Source: Limanda limanda (Eukaryota; Chordata; Actinopteri; Pleuronectiformes; Pleuronectidae). Taken from it: a stretch of 64,000 bases of DNA. A program made the position numbers and the translations under genes. Below, piece by piece: positions 1 to 14,481 of this stretch. Where the stretch lies: the NCBI RefSeq assembly GCF_963576545.1, contig NC_083644.1, forward strand, positions 28,463,393-28,527,392, written 5' to 3'. The notes beneath the pieces are model-generated. The model was not told the origin of the DNA. It searched no databases and worked only from the letters and a program-made list of their open reading frames with translations. The first letter of the stretch is position 1. Each line of letters starts with the position of its first letter.

Positions 1-540
1 CAGAACACTGAGGCAGTGAGTTGTGGAAATGTAGGGTTTTATGTTTGCTGCTGAGGTCCTGAGTAGCTATGATGGTAATTTCCATCAGTGCAGGACCAGC
101 TTCCACAGACAGAGAAAATATGCCAAACCTATGTCAATTCTTAGCCTCTTTAAATTCTCTCCATGTTGAAGTTGTTGGTTTTGCACCTTCTTTTTTCCAC
201 TCGTTGCAAAATTCTGCATTATATTCAGCGTAACGGATAGTGTTTCAGACACAGTCCTGAATCACTAAATCTGATAATCCTGCCCACTTTACTGTCTGAC
301 CAGGAGTGTGTTCACTTTCATGATACAACATTCAAACTAATGCATCAGAGAAAGGAGACAGTGAAGCCTTGAGCTTTCAGGATAACCTGCAGTCAAGCCA
401 TTTCCAGGAGGTCTGAATGAGACTGAGTACTATATCCTTAATGTGTATTAATGTAGGAGTCTTATGGCATGCTATGTTTTGACTTGAGGATTTTGTTTTA
501 CTGGTCAGTGACTGAAATCCCTGACCAGGACTCGTAGGCA
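1..540. other. Unassigned AT-rich sequence
   Basis: I see no coding exon, RNA gene or recognisable repeat here. It ends at the long TG microsatellite. Confidence 0.5.
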
Positions 541-546
541 CATGAG

Positions 547-2450
<1,904 letters not shown>

Positions 2451-2454
2451 ATGG

Positions 2455-2760
2455 ACACACGCACACACGCATACACGCACATCCACACATACACACACAC
2501 ATGTTTGTACTTCTATCTTAGTGAGGACACTCATTGGCATAATGCATTCCCTAGCTCCCTTACCTTAACTGTCCACACTAAATGCCTAACCCTTACCTAA
2601 ATCTAATTCTTACCCTAAAATTAAATCTTCAGACCCTCAAACACCCCTTTGAAGAAGTAAGGAACGTCCAAAATGTCCTTACTTCACAAAAATGTAGGTT
2701 GTAGGCTCAAAATGGTCCTCACAAAGACATCTGTACAAGTATACACACACACAGAAATAT
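2455..2760 (+). repeat. TG/CA-associated dispersed repeat, copy 1
   Basis: The block starts in a CA-rich stretch and reads through ATGTTTGTACTTCTATCTTA, GAGGACACTCATTGGCATAA and TGCATTCCCTAGCTCC. It continues with CCTAACCCTTACCTAAATC-type runs and ends in another CA-rich stretch near 2740. A diverged copy with the same order of landmarks lies at about 61511-61830 on the same strand. I recognise it as a dispersed fish repeat but cannot give its class. The CTAACCC-like phrases resemble degenerate telomeric repeats. Confidence 0.6.
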
Positions 2761-3750
2761 GCTCACTGCAGGATATGAGCCTTTACTAACTGAGCCTTTG
2801 AACTGCAGCCAAAATGTCATGTGGACTGATTGTTGTAAGTGTGTGCCAAGCAGTAAAGTGTGGGGCCCACTGATACTGTTCTATGTGTCTCTAACAGGAA
2901 GTTTATGGGGAGGTAATGGACTTAAAGATGAAAACTAGACCTTTAACAGCCATAGCTATTGTCTCCTGTTGCTGTATAGACAAAATGGCAAGTCATAAAA
3001 TAAGACGATGATTCAGCATGAAACGGATCAATTCTATCTATAGCCACTGCATTTTTAAGACTGAAGTTAAAACTATTACAATATAAGTGGACAGGACTGT
3101 CGGGACCAGGTGGTATAATTTGATTCTTGTATGGTAAGCCATGGTCTGTGGGCGCGTGCAAAAGCACAAATTAACTGGTCTAGCATGGTCCAATACGTGA
3201 TGATTACCACCAACATGGTCACTGTTTTTTAATCTTTTAATGTTGCAAAAACAAAGCTTTACTAACATGTAGCAAATATTGATACTTTGGGAGGCATTCA
3301 AAATGTTGATAAGAAACATAAAGAGATGAAATGGTTCATAAAATGCACACAAGGCACTGCAACTGGTGGAGAGAGAGCAGGAGAGAGAAAGAAAGTGTAC
3401 TGTACTGAGTATAAGAATGAGCAGCAGTTCAGAGCTGAGCAGGTGGGGGCTGTGATATAGGTAATTACTACCAAATCTACACTTAAATCAATCAATCCAA
3501 TCTTTATGTATTTATTCACCTAACAAAGTGCGAAAAGTAAAGTATTTTACAGGTCAATGCTGGCTTTTTTGCACCATTATGAAGGGATATCAATTTTTGT
3601 AGCTGAATTCCTGAGATTTTTCCGGGCCAGTCAAAGATTGCACAACTTTCCCAAATCATATCTATCAATGGCTAGCAATGTATTTGTCCATATGCTGAGT
3701 GGAGCGTCTTTTAGAAATGCTGTTTTGATCGATTTAAACGTCCCTCTCCT
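2761..3750. other. Unassigned sequence
   Basis: No exon or mobile-element end recognised. The reading frames here are short, on the minus strand, and lack coding character. Confidence 0.45.
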
Positions 3751-3754
3751 AAGC

Positions 3755-4200
3755 CACACTTTCCTGCTAATCCTGGAGGATCCTAAGGCGTTCCCAGGAT
3801 AGTTGGGATATGTTATCCCTCCAGGGAGTTCTGGGTCTACTCCTGGGTTTCATCCCAATTGACCCCTGGATCTCCTCCAACAGAAGATGCAGAGACATCA
3901 TGACTAGATACCTGAATCTGAACTGTCCCCGTTCAACATGAGGGAGCAGCTTTTCTACACCTGACTTAGAAAACTAATTTGGGCTGGTTGTTATTGTTCT
4001 TTTGGTCACTACCCAATGCTTGACCACAGGTGAGGGCTGGAATGTAAATTGACCAGTAAATCTAAATCTTTGCCAGATTGCTCAGCTCCCTCGTCACCAA
4101 AATGGTCCATTACAACGCCTGTATTACAGCTGTTGTTGAACCGCCCAACTGTCCATCTGTCACGGCTTGATGAAGTCAACAGAACTGCATCCAACTCCTC
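3755..4200 (-). pseudogene. Non-LTR retrotransposon (LINE) ORF2 C-terminal relic
   Basis: Two blocks on the minus strand look like the end of a teleost LINE reverse-transcriptase ORF. Read in minus orientation, 4200-4020 gives broken peptide similar to the late reverse-transcriptase region, with a run resembling YWSIYIPALTCG. The block 3895-3755 resembles the arginine-rich GRPRxRWRDY-type tail followed by an LGIP-like segment. Stops and frameshifts occur throughout, and the DNA between the blocks (about 3900-4010) is unrecognisable, so the copy is old and dead. The clade (Rex- or L2-like) is an inference from memory of common fish repeats. Confidence 0.5.
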
Positions 4201-4629
4201 AACACGGCTGCGCCTGGAAATCCTGAACATAAAAATCTCAAATGGTATTATGTGACACATCTGCATCTGAAAAACAGGTGCAAAAGTAAAATGTACATAT
4301 AATTATTATACCACTAATGGCTCAAAGGTCAGGGAGTAAATAAGTTAGTCTTTGTTCAAAGGATTCAAGTTCATGTGTTATCATACTTTGTGTGATAACT
4401 TATTTTGTGCTTCACTATCGCCAAACACAATCCAGCTGTTATCAGTGATGATTGCTAACCTTAGCTAACAGGGATTCCAGTGTGATTCATCAAATCAATC
4501 AGAAACAGATATGACAAGGACAACAATTGGATTTAAGTGATTAAATTAAGAGATCACACACAGTTGGATCCAGTGGAAAACTATTTGGCAGTCAGACCTC
4601 ATAGTTTTCCAAAGTAAAGGCTCTTATAT

Positions 4630-5640
4630 ACTACTACGTGTCCGTTTCTCGGAGAGGTCTCAGCGGAAGACAAAGAGTCTTTTTGATTTTTACTTCTCCG
4701 TCAGTCTACGTCCGGAAAAAATTCACCGCCAAACCCATAGGTGGCGCAACGGAAGACGAGCTCAGAGAAGCCTACCCCATTTGGGAAGAAGAAGTCCACG
4801 TGTCTCTGTTGACATGTTAGCTTGCGTCCCACACACTGAACCATGGCAACTAACAGAACTAAATAAAGTGACACCCAGCAGGTCAAGATGCTGATGTTAT
4901 AGTTTCTTAGCGCAGCGGTTCTCCGGTCTTGTTTCCGAACTGTGTTGCTGATTCCACAGCTTGAATCTGCTTGAGGCTACATGTAGCTAGAAGCTACACG
5001 GACCTAGCTCCCCCCAGCTTCCACACACAGTCAGCAGGGACTCCCGACACTAACTACTACTATCCAGTGTTTGCTTCTAACCTGACGGTATTATAGAAAC
5101 AGTGTCATGATAGAAGTGGAATTAAAGTCGTGACGGCGGGTTCTTGCACTGTTACCACCGCAGTTAGCATGGTGGCTAGCCTAGCCCGCTAGCCTAGCCT
5201 GCTAGCGCCGTTTTGAAAGCTCGTTATAACCGTATGTGACCGTGCACACATGCCCTCAGTGCTCTAACGAGCCACCGTCAGCCGGACAACTCCGCTGGCT
5301 TAACACACACGTCACATTAATCGTAGAATCATAGTTGTGTTCGTGTTTGTTGCTACATGTAAACAGGAAGTTTGAGGTCCGGAAATACGGAAATGACGTC
5401 ATACGGAAATGATGTTGTTCGCGGACCAATCACAGCCAAGAGCGGTCCGTCGGGTCTCCAACATGAAGACGGATAGTTAGAAAAATCAGACGTGTACGAA
5501 AAGCTGTCCGACGCCCTCGGAGTGGACGTTTCACGACGGATAGGGCGGTCTTATCTGTCCGTAATAGAAAAAACGGAGAGGCATAAATTGGCCTTAACTG
5601 CACAGCGCAACTTTCATCCTGTACCCTTATTCTCTTGAGC
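4630..5640. promoter_or_regulatory. CpG-rich block with CRE, ETS-like and CCAAT motifs
   Basis: This block has many CpG dinucleotides in an otherwise CpG-poor neighbourhood. Within about 50 bp it holds three plus-strand GGAAAT ETS-like motifs (5379-5386, 5388-5394, 5404-5410). A perfect palindromic cAMP-response element, TGACGTCA, lies at 5394-5401 and a CCAAT box at 5426-5430. No TATA box is nearby. This fits a TATA-less CpG-island promoter, but I cannot attach a coding exon on either side. GCTAGCCTAG-type short repeats lie at 5173-5206. Part of the left side (4663-4700) is loosely complementary to 5470-5500, so the block may instead be a DNA-transposon derivative that carries these motifs. 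Confidence 0.4.
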
Positions 5641-6720
5641 AGTTTGGAATATGGATGTGATCCAAGAAGAAGACATGTGTAATGTTTTCAGTGGATAATT
5701 TAGTTTAATCTAAGATGTAAACACAGATGGTTAAAGTCATTTTAAAAATGAAGTTATATATCTAAGACCAGGGACAAATCTTTCAAATACACAGTTTATA
5801 TTTAAGCACCCATACACATGCGATGTTTAATATTCAACAGATTACAAAATTATTATTTTACTGAGAGAAGATGGTCATGCATTCGCCATTTCTATATGTA
5901 TCACAAGAACAGGCAACAAAGAAGAAAACCAGGCAGCATAATTAATACTGTTGTGGTCTTTGAAATAAATACCCACTCAAACCCAATATAGCTTCACCAT
6001 AAATTAAAAAGAGCTACAGTATGCCCTGAAAAAATACAATAATAAACCAACCAGTCTACCGTCTGAACTAATAAGTAGGCTTATGATCCTGTGAATGGGA
6101 CATCCAGTGGTGCCCCCATTCTATCTCCTGTTAAGCTCGTAAATCATAGTATCTAGAAATGTCTAGTACACTAGCCCTGAAGTATACAGACAAAGTAATC
6201 ACTGACTCGAGACACTGTTGGTACTTTCCATGTCTTGAAGAATCCATGAAGGCAATTTTTTGTTTGAATACATAAAAAATAAGACACAGAAGAGAAAACA
6301 CAACTTGCAATGGTCTTCCACCTTTTCACAATGCTAACCTAACATTCAAAACCAAGAGTTGGCGCACACAGCGTGTCTAAATGACTAATGACTAAAGATG
6401 TAACAAGTGCTGAGATTGATGCTTTGCAATTTCACTGCACCTTTAAAGTTGCTATAAAAAAACATTTTGAAAAATATGCTCTTCTTGGCATCTGTCTGCC
6501 CAAAATTATAGCTGCTTTATTTAAATGTTGTTCTTTCTTAACATCACAAGTCTAGAAGTATTTATAACAAATGGCCAACATTTCTCAAACATAAGTAAAT
6601 AGTGCATTTGTCGGGGGACCATTAGTGGTGGATGGATCCATATTTGATCCATATTTTATTTCCATATTCGCGATTTAGAGCGCAGTCTGGTAGCAGGACA
6701 GTGTATGCAAACAATATAGT
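5641..6720. other. Unassigned sequence
   Basis: AT-rich DNA with no recognised gene or repeat. Confidence 0.45.
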
Positions 6721-6730
6721 GTGTGTTAAA

Positions 6731-7000
6731 TATATATTTCTTTGTATAGCCCATAATCACAAATCGCAATTTGTATCGGAGGGCTTAACAAGTTGCAAAA
6801 TCCTCTGCTCTTAACCCTCATCAAGAGTAAGGAAAAACTGTAGAAACCTCAGAGAGAGCCACATGTGAGAGATCCGTCTTCCGGAACGGACAGAAGTACA
6901 GTAGGCGTAATGTATATCAAGCAGTCTTGTTGTAAATAATAGTCGGTAATAGCTACTAACTTGACAGCACAGATCATTCTCATTCATTGAGCATCTCTCC
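6731..7000 (-). repeat. Teleost retroposon tail, copy A
   Basis: On the plus strand the copy reads TTTGTATAGCCCATAATCAC, then CTTAACCCTCATCAAGAGTA, then AGAGAGCCACATGTGAGAGA. These landmarks appear in the same order at 7813-8215 and 29921-30445. The family's 3' end is the AT-rich, TTTGTATAGCCC side, so the element runs on the minus strand. This copy lacks the clean TTGA tail of its relatives and is more diverged. Such tails are very common in fish genomes. The parent element class is not certain. Confidence 0.7.
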
Positions 7001-7812
7001 ACTTGAACTTATTATGGGCCCTCCCAGCCAGCACCAACAAGACGTGCAAGAGGTATGCACTAAGTCGGTGAGGGAGGGAGAGATGAGAGGATGAATGGAT
7101 TCAGATAGGGATGAGGGAAGGACGATGAAGGGATGAGGATAGGGATGGGGTGGATTTTGTTTGTTTTACGTTTTAACTGATGTTGAGCCAAAAGCAACGT
7201 GACCCTGCTCTGCACTGAAACTGTTATGGCTGAGGAATGAGATTGATGCTTTTTTATGATCTCAACAACTGCGATGTTGTCAGTGTGAATTATTAAATTC
7301 ATTAGTGTTCCTAAAGTATGGCAGTTTTGATGATTTGCTTTAGCTCAGAGAGCGCAGTTGAAGGAAAGCGAGACTCTGAATTGAGAGATTTTAATTCGGA
7401 CAGCCAAGTAGAACCCAATCGTCCTGCTCCATGTTAGCCACCGAAGCTTAGAGCAGGAGTCACGTCTGTGTCAAGTTGAATGTCCATGGTTATAGTGATC
7501 AAGACATGATGGAAGAAGGAAATGTTCTATGGTTCCTGTTCCAGGAAATGTTGCCATAGAAGCATTACAATTTTGCATGCATCATCTTGAACAACTCTAT
7601 CATGGAGAGAGGGGAGAGATGCAGCTTTTATTAAAAGCTGGACGGGAGGGATTTGGCTCGAGTAATAATGTGGATGGAATAATTGAGGTGGCCAGAAAGG
7701 TGTTTTGACTTGCGTTTCCTAACTGCCAGGAGATAGTTTGACAAGAGCAGAGAGGTGCTTCAATTTCCTCTGAGGGCAGTGAAAATTTAGTCCACAGTAA
7801 CTACATTCTATA
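7001..7812. other. Unassigned sequence between two retroposon tails
   Basis: This stretch includes a purine-rich GAGGGAGGGAGAGATGAG-type patch at 7068-7150. No gene was recognised. It lies between two minus-strand copies of one retroposon family and may partly be older retroposon sequence. Confidence 0.4.
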
Positions 7813-8215
7813 TCAATCAATCAATCAATCAAATTTTATTTGTATAGCCCACATTCACAAATAACAATTCGTCTCATAGGGCTTTAACATGGTGTGACAT
7901 CCTCTGTCCTTAACCCTCAACAAGAGTAAGGAAAAACTACTAAAAACCCTTTTAACAGGTAAAAATATGTAGAAACCTCATAGAGAGCCACATGTGAGGG
8001 ATCCCTCTCCCAGGACGGAAAGAAGTGCAATAGATGTCAAGTGTAGGAAAACATCATCGGGATTAAAGCTTTTTAGCAGCATCGATGAGGGTAAACATTT
8101 TTGAAGGATAACTTCAATACTATATGTCAAGTAGTCCTGCTGCAATCATAGTCTCTGGTCAGCAGCCAGCAAGATCATGATCCAGCATCAGGATGGGATC
8201 CACTATAGTCCACAG
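7813..8215 (-). repeat. Teleost retroposon tail, copy B, with (TTGA)n end
   Basis: The plus strand begins with ATCAATCAATCAATCAA followed by TTTTATTTGTATAGCCCA, which is the reverse complement of a retroposon 3' end with a TTGA-repeat tail. The body contains CCTTAACCCTCAACAAGAG, AGAGCCACATGTGAGGGATC and, near 8175, GATCATGATCCAGC. This is the best preserved tail of the three copies. Its orientation is minus, the same as copies A and C. Confidence 0.75.
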
Positions 8216-8344
8216 TCGACTGGATTGTGGAACCAGACTCTGAAAGAAAGCTTGTGTGAGGATAGAAAGCCCAAATAGTGGAGATGAAGATGGAAGTTGT
8301 TGAGAAATGTAGTTTGTAAGGGAATTTGTATTTGTTGTTTAGGA

Positions 8345-8500
8345 GCGGTGTGCTGTGGCTTAGAAGGTATAGTGGGTCGTCCACGAACAGTACTAATGTG
8401 TGTGAAATACTGAATGGAAAAACTGTAATGTAAAGTGCTCTGAGTGGTCATCAATACTAGGAAAGCGCTAAATAAATATAGACCATTTGGTAAGGCTCGA
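8345..8500 (+). repeat. tRNA-derived SINE, copy 1 (internally deleted)
   Basis: The head resembles a tRNA A-box region (GTGGCTTAGAAGGTATAG, then GGGTCGTCCAC). It jumps directly to the SINE 3' part, GTAAAGTGCTCTGAGTGGTC, and AGCGCTAAATAAATA. The B box and middle are missing, unlike the copy at 20624-20888, so this is a decayed internal-deletion copy. Confidence 0.7.
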
Positions 8501-9220
8501 AGAGTTGAAGATATTAGGACTGTTTCTGCAGGAAAGTGCAAGGCATCCTAAATGATGGATACCTTAAAAAGACAAGCTCTATGACCCACCAGAGGGATAA
8601 AAGTAATGGCATGGTATTGTTGACGAGAAGGTTCAGGTACGCCCTGCTCCTGAACATAAGTTAATCAGTTAACTCTATCTGATGAAACATGTCCTTGGTT
8701 TCTGATGTCTGTATCAAATAAATTTAGTTTTGATCGGGTTTGTTTTGAACTTTTAACTGTTGAATTCAGTTTTTAGTCCCAAAAAGTTTCTTTTCCTTTT
8801 AAAATAATATGCCCAGATGTGGAAGATTCCACAAGCAGAATTTGAATCAGAATTTGTATCAATAAATCAGTAACTAATCAACTTTTAGAAAAAATTTAAT
8901 AATGTAACATATGTGAACATCTACTGCCTGTGCAAGTTCAAGCATATTTCCATGCCTGAGATGTGTCATGTACCCACCCCACAGCAACTGCATTAAGTCT
9001 GAGGAACACTCCTCCAGCATCTGGCGTCAGTGTTATGAAAAGAGTGTTTTTACCTTTCTCTTGTGCTGATACGTCACAGCCAGAGACACATGGGACTCTT
9101 ACACCAAACAAAGCTGGAGGGATACATTGGGAGCACACATACTCACGGAGCAATAATAAATATCATGGGTGTTGAATCTCCACTGGACACTGAGAGCAAT
9201 ATGAAAGTAGCCGTGCACAA
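8501..9220. other. Unassigned sequence
   Basis: No gene, RNA or mobile element recognised. Confidence 0.45.
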
Positions 9221-9222
9221 TC

Positions 9223-9251
9223 GTGTGTGTGTGTGAGTGTGTGTGTGTGTG
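9223..9251. repeat. Short (TG)n microsatellite
   Basis: An interrupted TG tract, followed by a G-rich patch (TTGGGGGTTGGGGGGTGG) at 9252-9269. Confidence 0.9.
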
Positions 9252-9269
9252 TTGGGGGTTGGGGGGTGG

Positions 9270-10010
9270 ATACCGTGCAGAAACTGCTAAAACAGTTATC
9301 ATGATCCGCGTCCAAAAATTGAATAACTAGCATGTGTGTGAAAACTCCCCTCTTAAATGCCTTCTTTCTGACCTGCTCTGACTCCAAAATGTGATCATCC
9401 AAGCTTTAGGTGTAGTGGTGCAATAAAAAAATCCTCTACAGTTTGTACAGCAAGAGTTCTGACAGCTGTGATAAAGAACACACACTAATCAGATTTGTAG
9501 GCAAACAACAAGTTGTCAGATAATAATATCCCCGCATGTTAAAGCTTTTAAAATCAATATTTATATTTACAACAGTGAATAAAGATCATGGAAAAGGTGA
9601 CAAGCTACCAACCGTGCATTTTCTCAGCTCCCCTGCTGTTTTTAGACTCATCTTATATGCAACAGGTCTTCATGGACAAGAGTCTTATAAACCCTTTCGT
9701 ACACTACCTGCCCAACAATGAGATGTATCATTTACATCTAGGTCCAAGAAAAAATGGTTACTTTTCCCCAAAAATAGTAGCTCAGATACAACAGCAACTT
9801 CCCCCCTGCAAAAACGGCTAAAAGGCCAACATACTTAGCTAAAGCTCTGCCAGAGCTCTGTTGTCTGATCAGTCATACACCAATCACATCCATGATGGAT
9901 GGCAGCATTACCTACAGGACCTGAACGAAATTGTTAGATACATGTGGAAGTGATCAGAGAGCGGCTGTGGACTTGGAAATCCCTCACTATCAATGTCACC
10001 GTCTCACCGT
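9270..10010. other. Unassigned sequence
   Basis: No exon or repeat recognised. A 77-codon frame at 9588-9821 has no motif or splice context and is not called. Confidence 0.4.
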
Positions 10011-10018
10011 AAATTGAT

Positions 10019-10019
<1 letters not shown>

Positions 10020-10100
<81 letters not shown>
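10020..10100. repeat. (TC)n microsatellite with GTAAATTGATT leader
   Basis: A CT/TC tract of about 80 bp with one interruption. The 11 bases before it, GTAAATTGATT at 10009-10019, also precede the CT tracts at 37401 and 50713. Confidence 0.9.
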
Positions 10101-10103
<3 letters not shown>

Positions 10104-13100
10104 TCTGTGTATGTTTGTATCAAGAGTCAAGTTACCATGGAGTGATGCTTCACTGGCCATATTGCAGCTGTGGGACGATCCTCTGCACGTCTTTGGTTTG
10201 TTTCATTTATATCCTTTTGGATGTCTGTTTTGATCGTTTGTTAGCCAGCAGGATTTCACAGAAACTACAGAATGGATTTACATGAAACTTGGTAAAAGGC
10301 ATAATCCAAGAAAGACTCCTTTTTTTATCCGCACCGATCGGGGCAAAGGGGTATATGCAGATTGTTTTTTTTAATTAATTTCTTTAACGTTGCATGGTGT
10401 AGTTGTTTAGGTTTAGGGGACTGACAAAAATGACAAAAATCCAGATCTATGTGGTCTCATAGGGTGGTAGGTTGTTTGAGCTGCTTGTAACAAACATCTA
10501 GAAAACCATTATGACCAATGTGCAGCTGAAATAATATAATGTGGTCTTAGGTATAAGGCTTGTTTTGAACTTAAGAGGACTATTGGGCCTCAGCAAACAC
10601 ACACAGACACACACACAGGAAAATGCTCTGCTCTGGCATGGATCCATAATGACCCACAGTGACATATTCAGACCTCAGCACCCCCTCCTTTCCCCGCCTC
10701 TGCTGTTGTGACGTGTGTGTAGCAGGAATCCCCTCTTGGCGCTCGTTCACATCTTTAGCCAGCCGTTAGCTGTGGTCTGGCAGCAGGACCCTGTGACATT
10801 TCTTTCTTGTCAGAGCTGTTGCGCCACAACACGCTGAGCAGTGGATTTACTGCCAGAGACTCTTTGTAGGCCAGCCAGGCTAATGGAAAGGAGGCCAGTG
10901 CTGGAAAATACCCAGAGTTCTGCTGGAAAAGCCTCTTTTGGAAACATCTGCGACTCTCCAGGGATTGGAGAAGCCGAGAGGGCGCCCGGCCCCGCTCATG
11001 TTACGTGCTGGTGTATGTGTAGAATGTGTGGTTTAGCTTATGCATGATATGAATGTGTGTGGTGCCTCAAAAAGGATGTGAGCCCTGGAGAGAAATTAAG
11101 TGTCAAACTTCTTTCTCTGTGTTTGGGCCTTGTTCCCCCTGGCAACACTGAAAACATGCACACTTATTTTTTTCAAGAAACCCTTTCAGTATGTCTCCGT
11201 CACGTCTTAGGCAGGAGAGTTAGTGTGTGTGCCTGTGTGTGTGGATACTTTCAATCAGTTTACAGTGTGGTAATCCATCCTGTATATGCAGGCAAGGCAA
11301 TGAGCTCATGTGGAGCTGATTTGACGATTCTCCCTCAGGAATGATGACAGGAATGACGGCAATGAAGATGATGAAATGATGATGGCAAAACAGGGCATGG
11401 CCAGTGAAATCACTTTGCGCCAGAGCATCAGTAGTTTTCAAGGGTTGAGCCATGATGCTCTTCTTCTGAATCAGTGTCCACAGGACATCCTACTTGTTCC
11501 CATGCAAGTTCACAGACACAAGTGTACGGCTTGTATTTATATAAACTATCAAGCAAACATTTTCTGTCCATCAATTAATTTAAATAAAATGTTATAAAGC
11601 CAAATCATAATATACATTATCTCAAGGCAATTTAGATACATCAATTATGATAACATTGTATTTACCAAGTATGATGCTCATATATGGGAATATGGTGTCA
11701 TGGCTACAGGTGTTGTGGTCTTTGTTTAGTTATTGGAGTTCACATGCACAAAGGTTATGATATGTTTCTAAAGTAATGGCACCAATATTTCTATGGTCGG
11801 AGTTTACATACAAAACCACCAGTGTTATGTTGGGTTCTGCCTGCCATGGACAATAACAACATTATGGATTCTTTGACGATCCACTGTTGTGGCAGTGTTT
11901 ATTTTGGTGCTCTCGATGACCAGATCTACTATGAACGATGGTTCTTTTATCAATGTGTCAGTGTGTGTGATATCACTAAACAGCACACTAGTTGAGAACT
12001 ACTGGACAAATAGCTGGTTAACAACAAAGCAGGCAAAATTGTCAACATTATCTCACAAAGAAATTTTATTTGAGCAACAGAGCTGACAAGAGCAAAATGT
12101 ATCCAAAATTGGCCAATTTTGTTGGGGTCAAGATCAGATCGACACTTAAATTAAACACTTGATGTTGCCTAATCAGACCAAATTTTTCACAAAGGAAAGC
12201 GCCAACATGTGATAGTGATAGAGCTATGTGGTGCCGTGATTTATTGACAATGGGAACAAAGGGTTTTTGGTTTGGTGAGATTTGGTGGAGGTTAAAGCCG
12301 GATTAACAATCTGTCCAGAAAGAGATTGAAACAAGTTAACATAGAGAAACATCAAATAGAGGAAGGAGAGCCATGATTGAGGAACCAGATCATGCAGCCA
12401 CCACACATAACAGAAAGAGGAACACATAAGACTAATACACTGGGGACATATTCATTAATTTGGTGACACATAGACCAGGCAGCAAGTTATTCACAGCAGC
12501 AGATTAACCCTGACAACAGTGAGCCTCACATGGAAATAAACTATGTTACTAACACAACACAAAACAGAGTCATTTTAAATGCAACTAAGTATCAAATCTT
12601 TTTGGAAGATAAAAACACGAGTCAGTAATTTGAATAAATGAATGGGTTGTATTATTTATTTGTTAAATTAGTTAATTTTTCTTTTAATAAGGCCAAAACT
12701 TATTTTAAAACCTATTCATTTTGCAATGTAAATAAATACCAATAACTTGTGTGCATTTACCTCAGACATAATGCTGGACTTGGTCACTGCCTCCAAATCC
12801 CTGTATGTGTGTGTGAAAGAATAACTGCTGGAATTCAACAACAGTTTCTACTGTTTCTCAACTTTTGTGAAGTTCTGTACTGTGGATCATCCCCTCCCTT
12901 TGTAAAACGCACGGCAAAAAGATGACGGTCTAATTTCTACATCTTGTAAAACAGGAGGAAGAAGTGTGTTGGCAGAAAATTCAAAAGGTATTATTCATGC
13001 TTGAAAACAGGAGACCAGGTTCTCATGAAATGGAAAAAAAGCCACACACATATTCACCTGGAATCACTGCTGTGGGAAGGAAAAGAGTAACTTACCCTGT

Positions 13101-13600
13101 GCCATTGTTTTGCTTTGTTGTAACCTCAATATTCAGTAGCCTATTTCATATTTCCAAAGTGTTATAACCCTCTTTCAGTTGTTAATCATTCTATTAATGG
13201 TATTTGACATCATACTTTTTTATTTTTTGCAGTCAAATTTGTAAAATCTTCCATTTTACCATATGGTATGGATTGGTATTTCAGCCAAACGCATTCAATT
13301 ACTTAATGTAAGGGCTTTTAAATATATTTTAACCCAATGAATTGTTCTTTTGTTTTAACACATTTTTGTGATATCGTCTTCATACTGTTACCAGATTTGC
13401 CCTTGTTTTAAGTCTTATATGAAACAAAAAAACAACTAATGAAGAAAAATACATGTGTTTTGAATGAAGGATAAAATAGCTGTCTTTTTCTTGATTTGGT
13501 CTTCCTGTAAAATTGGTGAAATGTCACTTACACCCCTTTAGTTCAAAGCCAATGATATGGATTCAACAGTAATTCCAGTACAGCAAATATAGAAATGATT
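10101..13600. other. Mostly unassigned; one LINE-tail fragment and a moderately GC-rich patch
   Basis: No coding exon was recognised. At about 11565-11640 the minus strand reads CCTTGAGATAATGTATATTA and then TGATTTGGC, a diverged L2-type LINE 3' tail like the plus-strand one at 59107-59250. The stretch 10660-11040 is GC-richer than its surroundings and free of recognisable repeats. It could be a conserved noncoding element, but only an alignment could show that. Confidence 0.4.
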
Positions 13601-13602
13601 CA

Positions 13603-14070
13603 AGATGGGCAGCTGTGGCTGAGGGGTAGAGCAGTCGTCCTCCAACCAGAAGGTCAGCAGTTCAATCCCAGTCTTCTCCATCTGTATGCCGAAGTGTACT
13701 TGGCCAAGATACTGATTCCGGGATGGCCCCTCATAGGAAATGTGGAGTCACGCCCTGGAGGACCTGAAGTGGGAGTTGAACATCGGGTATGTTTTTTAGA
13801 ATGCTTAGTGGTTGCAGGATGGTTTTGTATGTGTTGGGGTATAAAGGGTTGTCCTCGAACCAGTCTTCCCCATCTGAATGCCAAAGTGTCCTTGGGCAAG
13901 ATACTGAACCCCCCTTCTCACAGAGGAAGTGCTGCCCATCTACATTTATGTAGGAATGTATGTATAAATGGGTGAATGGGTGAATGGCAAACTGTACTGT
14001 ATAGCACTTTGAGTGGTCATCAAGACTAGAAAAGCGTTATACAAATACAGACCATTTACCATTTTAAACA
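13603..14070 (+). repeat. tRNA-derived SINE, copy 2 (dimeric or nested)
   Basis: A first head, GTGGCTGAGGGGTAGAGC, with B box CAGTTCAATCCC lies at about 13611-13665 and continues through CCGAAGTGTACTTGGCCAAG. A second, similar middle starts near 13835 (GTTGTCCTCGAACCAGTCTT, then AAGTGTCCTTGGGCAAGAT). It runs to the shared 3' end, TTGAGTGGTCATCAAGACTA and AATACAGACCATTTACCATT. So two SINE bodies lie in the same orientation and share one 3' end. This may be a tandem dimer or a SINE inserted into a SINE. Confidence 0.8.
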
Positions 14071-14427
14071 AGACTGATTAATTGTCAAGGTGTTTTACGT
14101 AAACACTGCTAATGAACAAAATATGATATAATAAAATACAACCAACAACACAAGTAATATGTTAGTAAACTGCACACGTAGGGAGGTTTATTTTTTAAAT
14201 AAAACCTAATCATCTATTTGTATTTGTAAGTTTAAAAAAATAAATAAGAAAAACTAAGTTTTTATCAAGGATAAACTCATTCAAACATCCACAAATTAAG
14301 AAAATAACAAACCTTCACCCTTGACTCCACCAATAACGATTTCCTGTTCCTGATTCACTTTTACTTTGCCTTTTGAGTCCCTGTCATCCCATCACATACT
14401 GTTTTCCTTGTGTTTACTTTCCATGGT

Positions 14428-14446
14428 TGTGTGTGTGTGTGTGTGT

Positions 14447-14478
<32 letters not shown>
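14428..14478. repeat. (TG)n microsatellite
   Basis: A TG tract with one A interruption, followed by CACAG and a short open stretch that is not called a gene. Confidence 0.95.

Positions 14479-14481
<3 letters not shown>

Noticed and set aside
5474..5636. 53-codon frame in the CpG-rich block (YEKLSDALGVDVSRR)
   Set aside because: It looks protein-like, but it has no start codon or splice acceptor that I trust, and no family match.
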